Assembly (NCBI GenBank): GCA_965229605.1
Contig: OZ245892.1
Location: 62,001 to 126,000, forward strand
Length of the DNA: 64,000 bases
Source: G965229605 sp965229605
Lineage (GTDB): Bacteria; Pseudomonadota; Alphaproteobacteria; CBDDJK01
Direction: 5' to 3'
In this document: piece by piece, positions 16,374-24,900 of the stretch
Layout: each line of letters begins with the position of its first letter
Position numbering within the stretch: the first letter of the stretch is position 1
Notes under the pieces: generated by a model
What the model was told of the DNA's origin: nothing
Seen by the model: only the letters and a program-made list of their open reading frames with translations
Database searches by the model: none
Program-made: the position numbers and the translations under genes

Positions 16374-17778
16374 ATTGTTCCTTAAAGCGGCGTTGAATGA
16401 CCAAGGCGGCGACATTCATCCCCAGAGTCACCAGAAACAGGGTCAGGCCAAGGGCAAAGGCCGCCAGGGTCTTGGCACTGTCAAATTCCTGATCGCCGAT
16501 TAACAGCGTAACGATCTGGACGGTGACGGTTGTGACGGCTTCAAACGGGTTGGCGGTCAGATTGGCGGCCAGCCCGGCGGCCATAACGACGATCATGGTT
16601 TCGCCGATGGCCCGACTTATGGCGAGAAGGAAGGCCCCGACAATGCCGGGCAAGGCGGCAGGCAAGACGACCAGACGGATCATTTCTGATCGTGTCGCCC
16701 CAAGGCCCAGCGCGCCTTCGCGCAAGGAGCCGGGGACAGCAGCGATCACATCATCGGACAGGGAGGAAATAAAGGGGATAATCATCACCCCCATGACCAT
16801 CCCGGCAGCCAATGCGCTTTCGGAGGCAACATCAAGGCCGATTTTCTCGCCAAGCCCGCGCAGGAGGGGTGAAATAGACAAGGCGGCAAACACGCCATAG
16901 ACCACGGTTGGCACCCCGGCCAGGATTTCAAGCCCGGGTTTGACACGGGCGCGAAAGCGCGGGCTTGCATATTCGGCGAGATAGATGGCTGAAAATAACC
17001 CGATAGGCCCGGCGATCAGCATGGCGATCAGGGTAATCAGCAGGGTTCCGGCAAAAATCGGAATAGCCCCGAAGGACCCGCTGGAGGCGACCTGATCGGC
17101 GCGTAAAGAGATTTGCGGACTCCAGTTGATACCAAAGAAGAACTCGATTGGCGAGACCAGAGAGAAAAACCGCCAAGCTTCAAATGTCAGGGAGAGGATA
17201 ATACCGATGGTTGTGAGAATAGCCAGCGTTGAGGCCAGCATCAAAAAGCCGCGCACCAGCCGTTCGACGGCCTGTCTGGCGCGGAAAGCCGGGACGATTC
17301 GGCGCAGACCATAAAGAAGGCCAAGGGCGGCAACCGCAAGCGTCAAACCGATGCGATAGATATCGGCGCGGTTTTGCAGCCCTTCAAAATAGGTCTGCGC
17401 GGTTACGATGATAGTATAATAGGGCGAATCTTCTGTGCCTGTATTATTCTTGATCTGGCTGATCAAAAGGGTGCGTTCATCGGCAGACAGGTTCTGGACA
17501 GCAGGCGGAAAGCTGGCTTCGATCATGCTGTCAATGACCGGGCCTTGAAAGATCACCCAGAAGAAAAGCAGGGCCAGTGCCGGAATGCCGCACCAGAGCG
17601 CGGCAAAATAGCCATAATAGGACGGAATCGATTGCGAGGTGAATTTCGCCCCAAATTCAGAAGCAGGAGAGGATAGCTGTTGATCCTCTCCTGCTTTCTG
17701 GATCAGATGATGCAGCCGACGCTTGCCCAGCCAATAGCCGATCACCGCAAGAACAAAAATAGCCAAAAGAAGCATCAA
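16366..17778 (-). CDS. pstC: Phosphate ABC transporter permease PstC (long form)
   Basis: 470 residues. Two N-terminal membrane segments flank a soluble stretch (~85-125), then the permease core with PIFAGTLLITLIAMLIAGPIGLFSAIYLAEYA and the coupling loop ALAAVPGSLREGALGLGATRSEMIR-like segment (SDDVIAAVPGSLREGALGLGATR). Transports phosphate with PstA. It starts 80 bp after pstS; that gap contains a weak hairpin (TCAGAA...TTCTGA, 17834-17854). Confidence 0.93.
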   Translation of the reverse strand: MMLLLAIFVLAVIGYWLGKRRLHHLIQKAGEDQQLSSPASEFGAKFTSQSIPSYYGYFAALWCGIPALALLFFWVIFQGPVIDSMIEASFPPAVQNLSADERTLLISQIKNNTGTEDSPYYTIIVTAQTYFEGLQNRADIYRIGLTLAVAALGLLYGLRRIVPAFRARQAVERLVRGFLMLASTLAILTTIGIILSLTFEAWRFFSLVSPIEFFFGINWSPQISLRADQVASSGSFGAIPIFAGTLLITLIAMLIAGPIGLFSAIYLAEYASPRFRARVKPGLEILAGVPTVVYGVFAALSISPLLRGLGEKIGLDVASESALAAGMVMGVMIIPFISSLSDDVIAAVPGSLREGALGLGATRSEMIRLVVLPAALPGIVGAFLLAISRAIGETMIVVMAAGLAANLTANPFEAVTTVTVQIVTLLIGDQEFDSAKTLAAFALGLTLFLVTLGMNVAALVIQRRFKEQYD

Positions 17779-17858
17779 GACAGAACCTTTTGCTGTTGCT
17801 TCACAAAGCTCTTAACTCCACGCTCCCCCAAGGTCAGAACCCTATCTATTCTGAACAC

Positions 17859-18974
17859 TTATTGCAAGACCTCTTGATTGCTGGCCCGTTTGGCAAACAT
17901 CGCCCGTTCCTCATCTGCCATCGGAATAAGGGCTTTATCGGTCAAATAACCTTCCTCCCCCCAGGCCTTTTCGCTGGTAAACTCCGCCAGAAATTCCTCC
18001 AGCCCCGGAATAACCCCGATATGCGCCTTCTTCACATAAAAGAACAACGGACGCGATACCCCGTAGTCTCCAGCCGAAATGCTCTCAAAAGTCGGCTCAA
18101 CCCCCGCAACCGGCGCACCTTTGACCTTGTCTATATTCTCCTCCAGAAAAGAATAGCCGAAAATCCCGAAAGCATCAGGATTGGCCTCCAGCTTCTGGAT
18201 GATCAGATTGTCATTCTCCCCAGCCTCGATATAGCCGCCGTCTTCGCGCAGCCCATGCGAAACCGCTTTAAATTCAGCTTTGCCAAGGGCCTTGATGGTT
18301 GAAAATTCCTCGGCCCCTTCCTCCATCACCAGCTCCAGAAAAGCATCGCGGGTGCCAGAGGTCGGCGGTGGACCCAGCACCTCGATCCGCACATTCGGCA
18401 AAGACCCGTCAATATCCGACCAGTTCTGATAGGGATTATCAATCAGCTTGCCATCTTTTCCTTCAACGGTCTTGGCCAAGGCCTGAAACAGCTGCTGCTT
18501 GGTCAGCTCAACCGTCGGCGCAGATTTGGCGTTGGCAATCACAATCCCGTCATAGCCAATTTTAATTTCAATAATATCCGTGACTCCATTTTCGGCGCAG
18601 GTGTCAATTTCACTCTGTTTGATGGCGCGGGAGGCATTGGTGATATCCGGCGTGCCCTCGCCAAGTCCTTGACAAAAAAGCTTAAAGCCGCCGCCCGATC
18701 CGGTCGATTCAACCACCGGGGCCTTGAAATCGGTGGTTTTGGCAAAGGTTTCGGCAACCGTGGTTGAAAAGGGAAAAACCGTTGACGAGCCAACAACCTG
18801 AATTTGATCGCGGGCCAGAGCCGGGTCTGGCTGCAACGCGATGAAGGCCCCCAAAAGGGCAGATACCCCGATGATGCCACCCCCAAACAGAGTCGCAAGC
18901 CGGGGTGCTTTTTCATCATGGGACATTTTAACCTTTACCTGATCTTTAATCATTCTGTTGATCACAGGCTTCAT
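17859..18974 (-). CDS. pstS: Phosphate-binding periplasmic protein PstS
   Basis: High-affinity phosphate-binding protein. IQVVGSSTVFPFSTTVAE is the phosphate-loop signature, and STGSGGGFKLFCQG and PPTSGTRDAFLELV complete the binding site. The ATG at 18974 has AAGGAG six bases upstream and is preferred over a TTG at 18989. The N-terminus has a long charged stretch before the hydrophobic segment (~27-50, ending ALA), so an unusually long signal peptide or a later start is possible. Only a single CTGTCA half-site is visible upstream, so Pho-box control is not proven. Confidence 0.94.
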   Translation of the reverse strand: MKPVINRMIKDQVKVKMSHDEKAPRLATLFGGGIIGVSALLGAFIALQPDPALARDQIQVVGSSTVFPFSTTVAETFAKTTDFKAPVVESTGSGGGFKLFCQGLGEGTPDITNASRAIKQSEIDTCAENGVTDIIEIKIGYDGIVIANAKSAPTVELTKQQLFQALAKTVEGKDGKLIDNPYQNWSDIDGSLPNVRIEVLGPPPTSGTRDAFLELVMEEGAEEFSTIKALGKAEFKAVSHGLREDGGYIEAGENDNLIIQKLEANPDAFGIFGYSFLEENIDKVKGAPVAGVEPTFESISAGDYGVSRPLFFYVKKAHIGVIPGLEEFLAEFTSEKAWGEEGYLTDKALIPMADEERAMFAKRASNQEVLQ

Positions 18975-19066
18975 TTTGATCTCCTTCAAAGACAGCCATA
19001 AAATTAAACCCTTTCGGTGAGGCCTCTTTGACAGGTGCCGCCGGTTAAAGAAAACGCATTTTTTGA

Positions 19067-19120
19067 AAGGCCAGCATCTATATTATAGATGCTACGCTAT
19101 ACAAGCTATGGGCTGGCCTT
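19067..19120. other. Nested inverted repeats upstream of pstS
   Basis: Outer arms AAGGCCAGC (19067-19075) and GCTGGCCTT (19112-19120) are perfect complements. An inner hairpin AGCATCTA (19073-19080) and TAGATGCT (19086-19093) with a 5-base loop shares three bases with the outer left arm, so the two structures compete. It lies between the DUF192 stop and pstS. Neither strand has a T-run on the expected side, so a standard terminator is unlikely. Confidence 0.55.
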
Positions 19121-19126
19121 GACATG

Positions 19127-19618
19127 TTACTGCCTGTAAGGGGGCGGCAAAAGAACCGGATCCCCCACTTTAAGCCCCAGACGGCGGGCGGTGCCTGCTC
19201 GCACCTCCAGCACATATTTTGCAGGTTCCTGAGAAGAAATAACTTTTCGGCTTAAAGGCCGGGCATTTTCGCTGATAGATACAATCTGCCCCCGGTCGAG
19301 GAACAGCATATCAAGCGCAATATAGGTATTCTCCATCCACATGGTGATGACCTGCGGGTGGCTATAGACAAAAAGCATCCCGGCATTTTCAGCCAGTTCG
19401 GTGCGATACATCAGGCCTTTTTTGCGCTTTGCCTGCGTGTCAGCTATTTCAAGGTCAAAGGCAATCGCTTCCCCTTTAATGCCGGGGAAGATGGCTTGAT
19501 CATTTGCTGACGCAGAAGATGCAAGCGTTAAGGCCAGAAGAACCCCAACCAGCAGAATAGGGTGGAGATAATTTCTGGCCCTAGTCAGCAAAGGGATCGC
19601 GCAGTAAAATCGTGTCAT
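19127..19618 (-). CDS. DUF192 family exported protein
   Basis: Small protein of the DUF192 family, with N-terminal hydrophobic export signal ending SSASA. Family motifs visible: FDLEIADTQAKRKKGLMYRTEL, AGMLFVYSHPQVITMWMENTYIALDMLFLD and AKYVLEVRAGTARRLGLKVGD. Function unknown in the family. Starting at the ATG 19618 overlaps purA by 38 bp; a TTG nearer the purA stop is an alternative. Probably cotranscribed with purA. Confidence 0.85.
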   Translation of the reverse strand: MTRFYCAIPLLTRARNYLHPILLVGVLLALTLASSASANDQAIFPGIKGEAIAFDLEIADTQAKRKKGLMYRTELAENAGMLFVYSHPQVITMWMENTYIALDMLFLDRGQIVSISENARPLSRKVISSQEPAKYVLEVRAGTARRLGLKVGDPVLLPPPYRQ

Positions 19619-20873
19619 CTCGTTCAGGGCTGGTTGACAGCAAGGCCACCGGGGTTTCAATCAATTCCTCAATCCGGCGGATATATTTGACCGCATTGGC
19701 GGGGAGATCGGCAAAGGACCGCGCCCCGGCGGTTGATTCATCCCAGCCCGGCAAGGTTTCATAGATCGGTTCCACTCGTTCCTGCTGGTCAGAGGCTGCG
19801 GGTAAATGCGACAGTTGCTTGCCATCCAGCTTATAGCCGGTGCAGATTTTCAACTGGTCAAACCCGTCCAACACATCCAGCTTGGTCAGCGCAATTCCAT
19901 CCACCCCGGCAATCATCAAGGACTGGCGGGTTAAACAGGCATCAAACCAGCCGCAGCGTCGTTTGCGTCCGGTGACAGTGCCAAACTCCCGCCCGCGGGT
20001 TCCCAGCCGTTCGCCAATCTCATTCGCACATTCGGTTGGAAAAGGCCCGGAACCCACCCGGGTGGTATAGGCCTTGGCAATTCCCAGCACATAGCCAATC
20101 CGGTGCGGGCCAACGCCGCTGCCGGTTGCCGCCTGACTTGATATGGTGTTGGAGGACGTAACATAAGGATAGGTGCCATAATCGACATCCAGAAGCACAC
20201 CCTGTGCGCCTTCAAATAAAATGCGCTTGCCCCGGCGGGCCGCTTGATTGAGGTGCAACCAGGCTGGCCCCTTATAGGGCAAAAGCCGCTCGCGAACCTG
20301 CAAAAGTCCTTCCAGCAAGTTCTCAGGAGTCAGAATATCCTCCCCCATGCTGGCAAGCCAGCTGTTATGATGCGCCGTCAGATTATCCAATAATGACTTC
20401 AAATGCGCCTTATTCTCCAGATCACACAAACGAATCGCCCGCCTGGCCACCTTGTCCTCGTAAGCCGGGCCAATCCCGCGCCCGGTGGTCCCGATCTTGC
20501 CCTTGCCTCTGGCTTTCTCCCGCGCCCGGTCCACCGCCGTATGAATCGGCAAAATCAGACAGGCAGTTTCTGCCACCAGCAGATTATCCGGTGTCACCAC
20601 AACCCCTTGATCGCAAAGCCGGTCAATCTCGTCCAACAGCGCAACCGGGTCAATCACCACCCCGCTGCCAATAATCGATTGTTTGCCACGCCGAACCACC
20701 CCGGAAGGCAGCAGACTCAATTTATAGGTTGTCCCGTCAATAACCAGCGTATGTCCGGCATTATGCCCGCCTTGAAAACGGACAATGATGTCTGCGCGCT
20801 CGGACAGCCAATCGACAATTTTGCCTTTGCCCTCGTCCCCCCACTGGGCCCCGATTACCGCAACATTGGCCAT
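19581..20873 (-). CDS. purA: Adenylosuccinate synthetase
   Basis: First dedicated step of AMP synthesis, IMP + aspartate + GTP. 430 residues, normal length. GAQWGDEGKGKIVDWLSE at the N-terminus with the GDEGKGK P-loop, GGHNAGHT, GTTGRGIGPAYEDK, the FEGAQG stretch, and the RKRRCGWFD block are intact. Follows hisZ by 33 bp, a linkage frequent in alphaproteobacteria. Confidence 0.97.
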   Translation of the reverse strand: MANVAVIGAQWGDEGKGKIVDWLSERADIIVRFQGGHNAGHTLVIDGTTYKLSLLPSGVVRRGKQSIIGSGVVIDPVALLDEIDRLCDQGVVVTPDNLLVAETACLILPIHTAVDRAREKARGKGKIGTTGRGIGPAYEDKVARRAIRLCDLENKAHLKSLLDNLTAHHNSWLASMGEDILTPENLLEGLLQVRERLLPYKGPAWLHLNQAARRGKRILFEGAQGVLLDVDYGTYPYVTSSNTISSQAATGSGVGPHRIGYVLGIAKAYTTRVGSGPFPTECANEIGERLGTRGREFGTVTGRKRRCGWFDACLTRQSLMIAGVDGIALTKLDVLDGFDQLKICTGYKLDGKQLSHLPAASDQQERVEPIYETLPGWDESTAGARSFADLPANAVKYIRRIEELIETPVALLSTSPERDDTILLRDPFAD

Positions 20874-20906
20874 TTTTCGTTCCTTATAATGGTTGGGAGA
20901 TCAGGG

Positions 20907-21905
20907 TCAGGACGCGCTGGTCGCCGGGGTGCCAAAAATCGGCGGGATAATCAAGGATTCCAGATAAAGGCTGAACCCCATGGCTGGCTGTTTTAAAATC
21001 GGGGTCGCATAGCGTCCACCGCGCCCGGCCTCGCCACGCAATCCATCAGCAAACAACGCAAAAGCCGGCCCGATATGATAGTCAAAGCCACGCCGCTCAC
21101 ATAGATCAAGGCTGAGCGTAAACCCCGCCCGGCTGGTTTCTTTCTGTAAATGATCAGCCAGATTCATAAAGGCTTGAAAACTGTCGCGCATAACCGGCAA
21201 TTTGATTTTTTGAAGTCGCTCTTTGACCCGCTTGATATCGCCCCCTGCATCCAGCAAGGAAAGAACAAGACCAGCTGCGGGCTCTGGTAGAACCTCCCGG
21301 ACAGCCGCCTGATCCTTTTGCGCAATCACACCAAGGGCTTTAGCCGCTTGATCCCCGGACAGACCATAATGCTCAAGCAAGGATGGCACCAGCGGCGGCA
21401 GCAAAAGATCAAGCGTCAGACCTTTCAATCCAAGCGCACTCAAAGAGCGCAAGGCCAGCAAAACCAACTCGCAATCGGTCTCGATAGTCGGGGGGGCTAT
21501 CAACTCGCACCCCAGCTGAGTCATCTGCCGGTCCGGCTGTAACTGACTCCCCCGCACCCGCAGCACCTGACCAGTATAGGTCAGACGCAACGGAACTGGA
21601 TGATCCGCCATCCGACTGTCCGCCAAACGCGCTACCTGCCCCGTCATATCCGCCCGAATCGCCATCATCTTCTGACTGATCGGATCCATCAGACGAAAAC
21701 TCTGCAAGGACAACTCCCGCGCATCCTCGGCAAACAAACTGGACTCATACTCAACCAGCGGCGGGTCTACACGGCGATAACCGGCCTTGGCAAAACAATC
21801 CTCCAGAATACGGGCAGCTTGATGACGCCGCTCGGCCTCATCAGGCAAATAATCAATTAATCCCTGCGGCAACAGAGCTTGCGAAGAACCAAAAGACCCC
21901 CCCAT
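20907..21905 (-). CDS. hisZ: ATP phosphoribosyltransferase regulatory subunit HisZ
   Basis: Histidyl-tRNA synthetase-like protein that activates the short form of HisG. Class II synthetase motifs are relaxed: VDPPLVEYESSLF, MMAIRADMTGQVARLADSRM, and RAGFTLSLDLCERRGFDYHIGPAFALFADGL near the C-terminus. No anticodon-binding domain, as expected of HisZ. 332 residues. The start overlaps the ybaB stop (ATGA). hisG is not in the window. The stop lies inside GTCCTGACCCT, which resembles the MITE end (see findings). Confidence 0.85.
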   Translation of the reverse strand: MGGSFGSSQALLPQGLIDYLPDEAERRHQAARILEDCFAKAGYRRVDPPLVEYESSLFAEDARELSLQSFRLMDPISQKMMAIRADMTGQVARLADSRMADHPVPLRLTYTGQVLRVRGSQLQPDRQMTQLGCELIAPPTIETDCELVLLALRSLSALGLKGLTLDLLLPPLVPSLLEHYGLSGDQAAKALGVIAQKDQAAVREVLPEPAAGLVLSLLDAGGDIKRVKERLQKIKLPVMRDSFQAFMNLADHLQKETSRAGFTLSLDLCERRGFDYHIGPAFALFADGLRGEAGRGGRYATPILKQPAMGFSLYLESLIIPPIFGTPATSAS

Positions 21906-22225
21906 CAGAAAGGCAGCTTAAAACCAGGCGGTAACCCTAACCCGCCCATCAAATTACCCATCTGCTCCTGCGTTGCCCGCAAAACCCGCGCCCGTGCATC
22001 CTGAAAAGCCGCAACGATCAAATCCTCCAGCACATCCCCCTCAGCCGGATTTAACAACTCCGGGTCAATCTTTACCGATATCACCTCGCCCTGACCGTTG
22101 AGCGTAACCTTCACAGCCCCAGCCCCCGACTCGCCTTGAACCTGCAAAGCCGTCAGGCTCTCCTGCATGTCCCCCATCTTGTCCTGAAGACTCTGCGCCT
22201 GCTTCAATAAATCACCAAATTCCAT
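21905..22225 (-). CDS. ybaB: YbaB/EbfC nucleoid-associated protein
   Basis: 106-residue DNA-binding dimer of the YbaB family. LLKQAQSLQDKMGDMQESL begins the helix, VKVTLNGQGEVISVKIDPELL the sheet, and LEDLIVAAFQDARARV the second helix. The C-terminus has the usual MGGLGLPPGFKLPF. Commonly beside recR/dnaX; here it heads a ybaB-hisZ-purA unit. Confidence 0.93.
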   Translation of the reverse strand: MEFGDLLKQAQSLQDKMGDMQESLTALQVQGESGAGAVKVTLNGQGEVISVKIDPELLNPAEGDVLEDLIVAAFQDARARVLRATQEQMGNLMGGLGLPPGFKLPF

Positions 22226-22348
22226 TGCTGTCTCTCTTAATCAAAGGAACGCCACCTGTCCTTATAGTAAAAACCAACCCCGCTTTGCAATAACCGTATA
22301 AATATGCCGGGAATTGACAGTTTCATGTAAATCATATAGATTTTGAAT

Positions 22349-22627
22349 ATGAACGCGATTACTTTCGATACCCTTAAATTCACGCGCAAGCTCGAATCAA
22401 AAGGCTTCACCAAAGAGCAGGCTGAAGGCGTTGCGGAAGCCTTTGCCGAAGCAGCCAGTGATGAACTGGCAACAAAGGCTGACTTAGCCAACCTTGAACG
22501 AAATATCGATGTTAAACTTGCCGAACTTAGAGCCGAACTCAGGGCTGAAATCAAATTAAACCGCTGGATGCTTGGTATTGTCATTGCGGCGGTTGCCCTG
22601 CCTTTAATCCGCGACTTTCTGCTTTAG
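22349..22627 (+). CDS. DUF1640-like coiled-coil membrane protein
   Basis: 92 residues: FDTLKFTRKLESKGFTKEQAEGVAEAF resembles the start of DUF1640/CCDC90-type proteins, followed by a coiled coil with repeated AELRAELRAE, and a C-terminal membrane helix (MLGIVIAAVALPLIRDFLL). This layout is common in small proteobacterial proteins of unknown function. ATG at 22349; a TTG six bases earlier is possible. Divergent from ybaB. Confidence 0.8.
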   Translation: MNAITFDTLKFTRKLESKGFTKEQAEGVAEAFAEAASDELATKADLANLERNIDVKLAELRAELRAEIKLNRWMLGIVIAAVALPLIRDFLL

Positions 22628-22718
22628 GGCAACTATCTTTATCTTTTGATTTTAAAAGTTATTGACTCAGCTTTTTTAGGCCCCCGTTTTCTATTTTTCC
22701 ATTTCATTCATTTTTGAC

Positions 22719-22747
22719 TTGAATTTTTTGTGTGGATGGTCTATATT
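22719..22747 (+). promoter_or_regulatory. Candidate sigma-70 promoter in the 22.6-23.0 kb gap
   Basis: TTGAAT (22719-22724) and TATATT (22742-22747) are separated by exactly 17 bases; each box matches consensus at five of six positions. It lies in a 352-bp gap without an annotated gene. Shortly downstream come the small hairpin CTGGAAGAATCCAG (22757-22770) and an AGGAGGT ribosome-site-like run. Confidence 0.5.
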
Positions 22748-22780
22748 GTAAAGTAACTGGAAGAATCCAGGAGGTAAATA

Positions 22781-22888
22781 CTGCAAGATAAAAGTGATTG
22801 CACGATCTACCTGCGCAGAAACACGCGTGAATTATCCACAAATGTTAGCTGTGAAATAGATGTGAAGATTTATTTCTTGCTTGTATGA
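22781..22888 (+). CDS. Possible 35-codon ORF with non-AUG start
   Basis: AGGAGGT (22769-22775) is a near-perfect ribosome site with 6 bases to a CTG at 22781. From there a frame of 35 codons reads LQDKSDCTIYLRRN... and stops at 22886-22888. There is no ATG, GTG or TTG at the right distance. I do not recognise the peptide. Either a rare CTG-started small protein, or the purine run belongs to a structured leader. Confidence 0.2.
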   Translation: MQDKSDCTIYLRRNTRELSTNVSCEIDVKIYFLLV

Positions 22889-22913
22889 AATAATCAACCG
22901 ACTTTAGCCAGAA

Positions 22914-22930
22914 TGGCATGATGTTTGCTT
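22914..22930 (+). promoter_or_regulatory. Candidate sigma-54 promoter
   Basis: TGGCATGATGTTTGCTT has the GG-N10-GC geometry required by sigma-54 (GG 22915-22916, GC 22927-22928), and differs from TGGCACG-N4-TTGCT at one position. Transcription would begin near 22940, about 40 bases upstream of the acidic-protein gene at 22980. Confidence 0.6.
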
Positions 22931-22979
22931 ATAATTACTTGTCCTAGAGCAAATATCTGAAACATTAGGAGATATGGAC

Positions 22980-23540
22980 ATGGAAATCTCAGCAATTCAA
23001 AACCAGTTTTATGGTTCATTTGGTGGTGCCGGTTCTGTTGGCCGCCCCTTTGGCGATGGCCCACCGGAATTCATCAACAAGATGCTCAGCGACTTCAGCG
23101 TTGATCCTGCGAGCCTGTTTGATGAACAAGGAAATTTTAGCTCAAGTGCGCTGATTGAAGCCCTTGAAGGAAATGGACAGGCCTTTCAGGACCAGGCTGC
23201 TGCGGCTGGCATTGAAGGTGGCCGCCCGCCTTTCCCGCCTCCCAATTTTGATCCAGAGCAATTTCAAGATCAGATTGCTGCCCTTCTTGAGGAGCAAGGA
23301 CTGGATTCAATCTTCAACGAAGATGGCAGCATTGACACCGAAGCCCTTGGTCAGCTTCTGCAAAGCGTCCAGGAATCGATTGGCGGCGCGTTTAGCGGTG
23401 TTGCGTTGGGAGGTCCTCCGCAAGGTGGAGGCTATGGAGGCCAGCTGGGTTCTGACACGCTGACCTCGCTTCTGGAAATGCTGTCAACTGACAATAATAG
23501 TGAAGAAGAAGACAGCGGCTTGACGCAGGTGTTGGGCTAA
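22980..23540 (+). CDS. Unknown acidic protein with duplicated EF-hand-like motif
   Basis: 186 residues, rich in Gly, Gln, Pro, Asp and Glu; no signal peptide or membrane segment, and I do not recognise the family. Two stretches align: PASLFDEQGNFSSSALIEAL (~44-63) and LDSIFNEDGSIDTEALGQLL (~100-119). Both resemble an EF-hand loop with residues missing, so calcium binding is only a possibility. Of two in-frame ATGs, that at 22980 lies 8 bases from AGGAG while that at 22974 is only 2 away, so the later one is chosen. The sigma-54-like promoter upstream, also found before the flgL-like gene, suggests control with motility or another sigma-54 process. Confidence 0.75.
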   Translation: MEISAIQNQFYGSFGGAGSVGRPFGDGPPEFINKMLSDFSVDPASLFDEQGNFSSSALIEALEGNGQAFQDQAAAAGIEGGRPPFPPPNFDPEQFQDQIAALLEEQGLDSIFNEDGSIDTEALGQLLQSVQESIGGAFSGVALGGPPQGGGYGGQLGSDTLTSLLEMLSTDNNSEEEDSGLTQVLG

Positions 23541-23597
23541 TCCCTGAAAAAGTGACCTCTGAGGGGAGGGAGAGGTTTTTCCGCACGGGAGTAGGCC

Positions 23598-24761
23598 GTG
23601 CTTGATAGTCCGCCTGATAGCAATAGTGGTCGCTGGTGGAATCAAGAGCGGTTAGCCCTTGACCGCCCCTTCCTTGAATGGCGGGCAAAAGGACGGCGCA
23701 GCCTTGGGTCTTATTTTGATCAGCAAGGATTTGTGCCGGTTGAAACGCCAGCGATCCAGTATTCTCCCGGGTTAGACCCCCATATTGCGGCTTTTCAAAC
23801 CCGTTTGGCACCTGCCGGGCGGGGATTTGAACGTTCTGGCCCGGTTCGCTATTTGCATACCAGCCCGGAGTTTTCGATGAAAAAGCTTCTGGCTGGCGGG
23901 ATGAAAAGGATCTGGCAGCTGGCCCCGGTTTATCGCAATGGCGATCAGACTCGCTTTCATCATCCTGAATTTACTTTGCTGGAATGGTATCGCGCTGCGC
24001 AGCCTATAGCGGGCGTTTATGATGCCGATCAGCCGGTGCGCGATGTGATTCAGGATATTGAAAATATTACCTGCCGGTTTGCTGATATGGCGGGAGGTGT
24101 CTTGCGCCGCTGCTTTCCTCCAGATGACGGGCGCAGCGATATACTATGTGACCCATCAAAAGGGCTGGAGGTTTTAACGGTTGCCGAGGCCTTTCAGAGC
24201 TTCTGCGAAATTGATCTTGACGCAGCGATGGGCGATCAGCCCTTGGCCCCGGATCCCAGGCTTTTGCGCGATGAAGCCCGTCGGCTTTCCATTCATTGCG
24301 CGCCGGATGATCAGTTTGATGATCTGTTCTTCCGGATTTTTCTGGAAAAAATAGAACCACATCTTGGCCATCCAAAACCTTTGCTTTTGCGCGATTATCC
24401 GATTTCTATGGCGGCCCTGGCCAGAAAAAAAACTATCAGAGCAAAAACCACATATCCAAAAAGCGCGCGCAATAGAGAACCACGCTGGGCCGAGCGGTTT
24501 GAACTCTATGTTGCCGGGGTTGAGCTGGCCAACGGATTTGGTGAACTGACCGATCCGGTTGAGCAAAAACGCCGCTTTATAGCGGATCGTCAGGCGATGA
24601 AAACCCGCTATGGACGTTGCTATCCGATTGACCCGGATTTTCTGGCAGCCCTTTCCGATATGCCCCCCGCCGCCGGGGTTGCGCTGGGGTTTGACCGATT
24701 GCTGATGCTGACAGCTGGCACCTTTGACATCAAGCAGGTCTTATGGGCCTGGGTTGAATGA
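23598..24761 (+). CDS. epmA: EF-P beta-lysylation synthetase EpmA (GenX/PoxA)
   Basis: Lysyl-tRNA synthetase paralogue without the anticodon domain, which attaches beta-lysine to elongation factor P. Motifs: FVPVETPAIQYSPGLDPHI (motif 1 region), YLHTSPEFSMKKLLAGGMKRIWQL and YRNGDQTRFHHPEFTLLEWYRA (motif 2), VAGVELANGFGELTDP, and GVALGFDRLLML (motif 3). 387 residues, somewhat longer than the ~325 of the enterobacterial enzyme, with extra sequence after ~150. Starts at GTG. Its partners epmB and efp are not in the window. Confidence 0.9.
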   Translation: MLDSPPDSNSGRWWNQERLALDRPFLEWRAKGRRSLGSYFDQQGFVPVETPAIQYSPGLDPHIAAFQTRLAPAGRGFERSGPVRYLHTSPEFSMKKLLAGGMKRIWQLAPVYRNGDQTRFHHPEFTLLEWYRAAQPIAGVYDADQPVRDVIQDIENITCRFADMAGGVLRRCFPPDDGRSDILCDPSKGLEVLTVAEAFQSFCEIDLDAAMGDQPLAPDPRLLRDEARRLSIHCAPDDQFDDLFFRIFLEKIEPHLGHPKPLLLRDYPISMAALARKKTIRAKTTYPKSARNREPRWAERFELYVAGVELANGFGELTDPVEQKRRFIADRQAMKTRYGRCYPIDPDFLAALSDMPPAAGVALGFDRLLMLTAGTFDIKQVLWAWVE

Positions 24762-24900
24762 TAAACTTTCATATATTCCCTTAAGATATAATTTGGGGAC
24801 ATATATTATTATCAGGTCATCTTTCTTGCCAAGAGAATCCTGTTAGAAAAACAGAATAATTGCATTTCAAAAGTCTTTTAGGTTCGGTCTGTTATGCAAC

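Noticed and set aside
19000..19060. Pho box upstream of pstS
   Set aside because: Only one CTGTCA half-site is visible; the second half 11 bp away matches poorly, so it is not listed as a site.
20403..20996. 197-codon plus-strand frame
   Set aside because: Antisense shadow of purA and hisZ; composition (Pro, Arg, Gln, His) is that of a reverse-complement frame.
22237..22584. 115-codon frame on the minus strand
   Set aside because: It lies antisense to the DUF1640-like gene, has a serine/alanine-rich low-complexity composition, and no ribosome site.
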